From: Arcicella aurantiaca
Lineage (GTDB): Bacteria > Bacteroidota > Bacteroidia > Cytophagales > Spirosomataceae
NCBI RefSeq assembly: GCF_003148625.1
Contig: NZ_QGGO01000006.1
Location: 124,001-188,000 of the forward strand
Direction of reading: 5' to 3'
Length of the DNA: 64,000 nt
Shown here: one piece after another, positions 62,524-64,000 of the stretch
Layout of the letters: every line of letters starts with the position of its first letter
Numbering within the stretch: position 1 is the stretch's first letter
Made by a program: the position numbers and the translations under genes
The notes under the pieces: model-generated
The model's input: only the letters and a program-made list of their open reading frames with translations
Databases searched by the model: none
Told to the model about the DNA's origin: nothing

Positions 62524-64000
62524 CTAATTAATTTTAGTAGCTTTAAAAGATTTTAGGTAAAAAATAGCTTCTGGGTCTTGTTCTCCTGCATTTGCTACAT
62601 CAAAATTTTGGTCGGTTGGCGTGTCTGCATTCGGATAACGACGCACTTCCCCTGTTCTAAACACCACTTTTTTGAAACTTGCCACAGGAGCAAAAAACAA
62701 TTTTGTTCCCTTTTTCTGACCATTCACATACACATCATACATCCGTTTATTTCGGTCGAGTTCAATACGGAAATCATACTTTTTATTAGGTTCATAATTT
62801 TGAATTCCTGAGTTTCTATAACCCACTTTTGCTTTTATTAGACTGTCTGAATCAATGATTAATCTGACTGCGGGTGTGCCTTTTTCATCTTGAAATTCAA
62901 TGTTCAAAATGCCTTTATTGGTTTGTGCAGGAATGATAGAAAACTCAATGTCAATTTTCTTAGCATTGGGAATTACTCGCTCTGCTTTTGCGTAATCAAA
63001 TTTGTCTTTATCTCTTAAAGTCAAGGCTTTTGAGCCATCGGGAGCATTTTCTATCTTAACAGAAGCCCACAACGGACTATAAATATTCCAAAGATTTAGG
63101 GCATTTTCTTGGGGCATCTTGGCGAAATCCTCCGAAACATTTTCAGTAACATCAGCCGTGACAGGTACTGGAATTTTTGCTACCCAAATATCTTCTTTAT
63201 TCATGCTGTAAGTTACCCAGAGATTTTTATCAGAGGGTGTGCCGTTCCCTTCCTCAATTCCTCTGACATATTGTGGCCCATAAGATTTAAAATTACCTCC
63301 GTAACGCATCGTTGTAATTTCACCATTTACAAGTAATAAGTTATTGTAATCCAAGCCGTTATCACTCGTAGAAATTGCCAAAGGCCAACGAAATTCCGAA
63401 GGATTATAAACCGTTGCATAACGTCCATCAGATAGTTTTTGACCCCAAATTTTAGCATTACTATTCACAAAACCAGGGGCTCTCAACGGATTATATTGCC
63501 AAGTTTTGCCTTCATCTTTACTGATAGAAGTCAAAGCGTGTTTCCATAATCCAACCACATTTTTATTGGGTAAATGATAATAGCTAAAAGCCTTCAATTC
63601 TTTTTTCAGTGGAATTAAAGCATCATCTCGGTCGGCTTCTTCAACCCATTGTTGCATCATTAATGGTGTTCCTAAAAGTTCATCACAAGCCTCTACGAAT
63701 CCTTTGTCTTTGGCGGTTGTATAAAATGGATATGCCGATTTAGTTTTGTCCCAAGAAGTATTATTTCTGATAAAATAAATTTCTCCAAACTTGCCATCGG
63801 GTAAAATTTCACGAACCACTCGCCCAATTCCCTTTCCGTCGTTTGGGTCATCTTTGGCGTCTAAGGCAATTCCATAATAAGCCAAAACTAATAAGCGGTT
63901 TTTCTTAGAGACAAAAAAGCCCATTCGCTGGTGCATTACGGCAAATAAGTCTTTGGCAACAGCATTTTGTCCTTCTTTTTTCCAACCATCTGGAATTTTA
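62524..64000 (-). CDS. Sialidase-fold (BNR-type) secreted hydrolase, 5' end cut by window
   Basis: The frame stays open to base 64000, so the N-terminus is missing; about 492 residues are visible. The first ~260 are a six-bladed propeller with Asp-box-like turns (SISKDEGKTWQYN, LAISTSDNGLDYNN) and the segment SMNKEDIWVAKIPVPV seen in Bacteroidota glycan-cluster enzymes. The last ~190 form a concanavalin-A-like beta-sandwich (AERVIPNAKKIDIEFSI, KKYDFRIELDRNKRMYDVYVNG). The propeller could be a sialidase, Kdo/Dha-type hydrolase or rhamnosyl-uronate-acting enzyme; the sequence cannot decide. Confidence 0.72.
   Translation of the reverse strand, partial: KIPDGWKKEGQNAVAKDLFAVMHQRMGFFVSKKNRLLVLAYYGIALDAKDDPNDGKGIGRVVREILPDGKFGEIYFIRNNTSWDKTKSAYPFYTTAKDKGFVEACDELLGTPLMMQQWVEEADRDDALIPLKKELKAFSYYHLPNKNVVGLWKHALTSISKDEGKTWQYNPLRAPGFVNSNAKIWGQKLSDGRYATVYNPSEFRWPLAISTSDNGLDYNNLLLVNGEITTMRYGGNFKSYGPQYVRGIEEGNGTPSDKNLWVTYSMNKEDIWVAKIPVPVTADVTENVSEDFAKMPQENALNLWNIYSPLWASVKIENAPDGSKALTLRDKDKFDYAKAERVIPNAKKIDIEFSIIPAQTNKGILNIEFQDEKGTPAVRLIIDSDSLIKAKVGYRNSGIQNYEPNKKYDFRIELDRNKRMYDVYVNGQKKGTKLFFAPVASFKKVVFRTGEVRRYPNADTPTDQNFDVANAGEQDPEAIFYLKSFKATKIN

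Overview
The window is low-GC DNA from a Bacteroidota bacterium, most likely a member of the Cytophagales (Spirosomaceae/Emticicia-like). I infer this from the gene set: TonB-dependent receptors with N-terminal carboxypeptidase-regulatory domains, DUF1080 and ThuA/sugar-dehydrogenase/cytochrome c proteins, a Nudix-type regulator, TAnnTTTG promoters, and many large palindromic intergenic repeats. No rRNA or tRNA gene was recognised. At 23-28 kb there is a plasmid-type maintenance module: ParB, ParA, a Rep_3-family initiator, iteron-like repeats and a five-copy palindromic candidate parS. The window therefore most likely lies on a large plasmid or chromid, or on an integrated one.

Layout. 1-12.3 kb: a truncated GH20 hexosaminidase, a Nudix regulator divergent from an SDR/MFS pair, a 1263-residue secreted ThuA/sugar dehydrogenase/PKD/cytochrome c/CBM6 fusion followed by a stand-alone copy of its C-terminal domain, a cupin, a Crp-like regulator, a lectin-fold secreted protein and a DinB protein. 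12.4-22.8 kb: a Bcr/CflA exporter, an aldo/keto reductase with an AraC regulator, an outer-membrane protein, and a MarR-controlled RND efflux operon. 23-28 kb: the rep/par/ori module. 28-44.4 kb: an HxlR/NmrA divergent pair, a DUF1080 protein, NhaA, a PepSY protein plus siderophore receptor, a cysteine-poor peroxiredoxin-fold protein, a second TonB receptor, an S24-type repressor, two AraC regulators, an SDR and a second aldo/keto reductase. 44.4-45.4 kb: a gene-free stretch with a MITE-like element. 45.4-64 kb: a one-directional carbohydrate cluster.

The last cluster is the most interesting part. It combines secreted glycosidases (two GH78-like rhamnosidases, a GH2 enzyme, a GH43-like enzyme, a sialidase-fold protein), a sialate O-acetylesterase-type esterase and two inner-membrane transporters (SSS and BASS) with three cytoplasmic enzymes: a RuBisCO-like protein that keeps its metal/carbamate residues, a DUF1537 acid-sugar kinase and an Asp/Glu-racemase-family protein with only one of the two catalytic cysteines. 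This suggests degradation of an acetylated, rhamnose-containing plant glycan, coupled to breakdown of a branched or four-carbon acid sugar. The apionate/3-oxo-isoapionate route is the closest known precedent, but the substrate is inference. The window contains no SusC/SusD pair.

At least seven families of palindromic repeats sit between genes. Several share arms across distant sites, and one family runs in frame into the RuBisCO-like gene and creates a false N-terminal extension.
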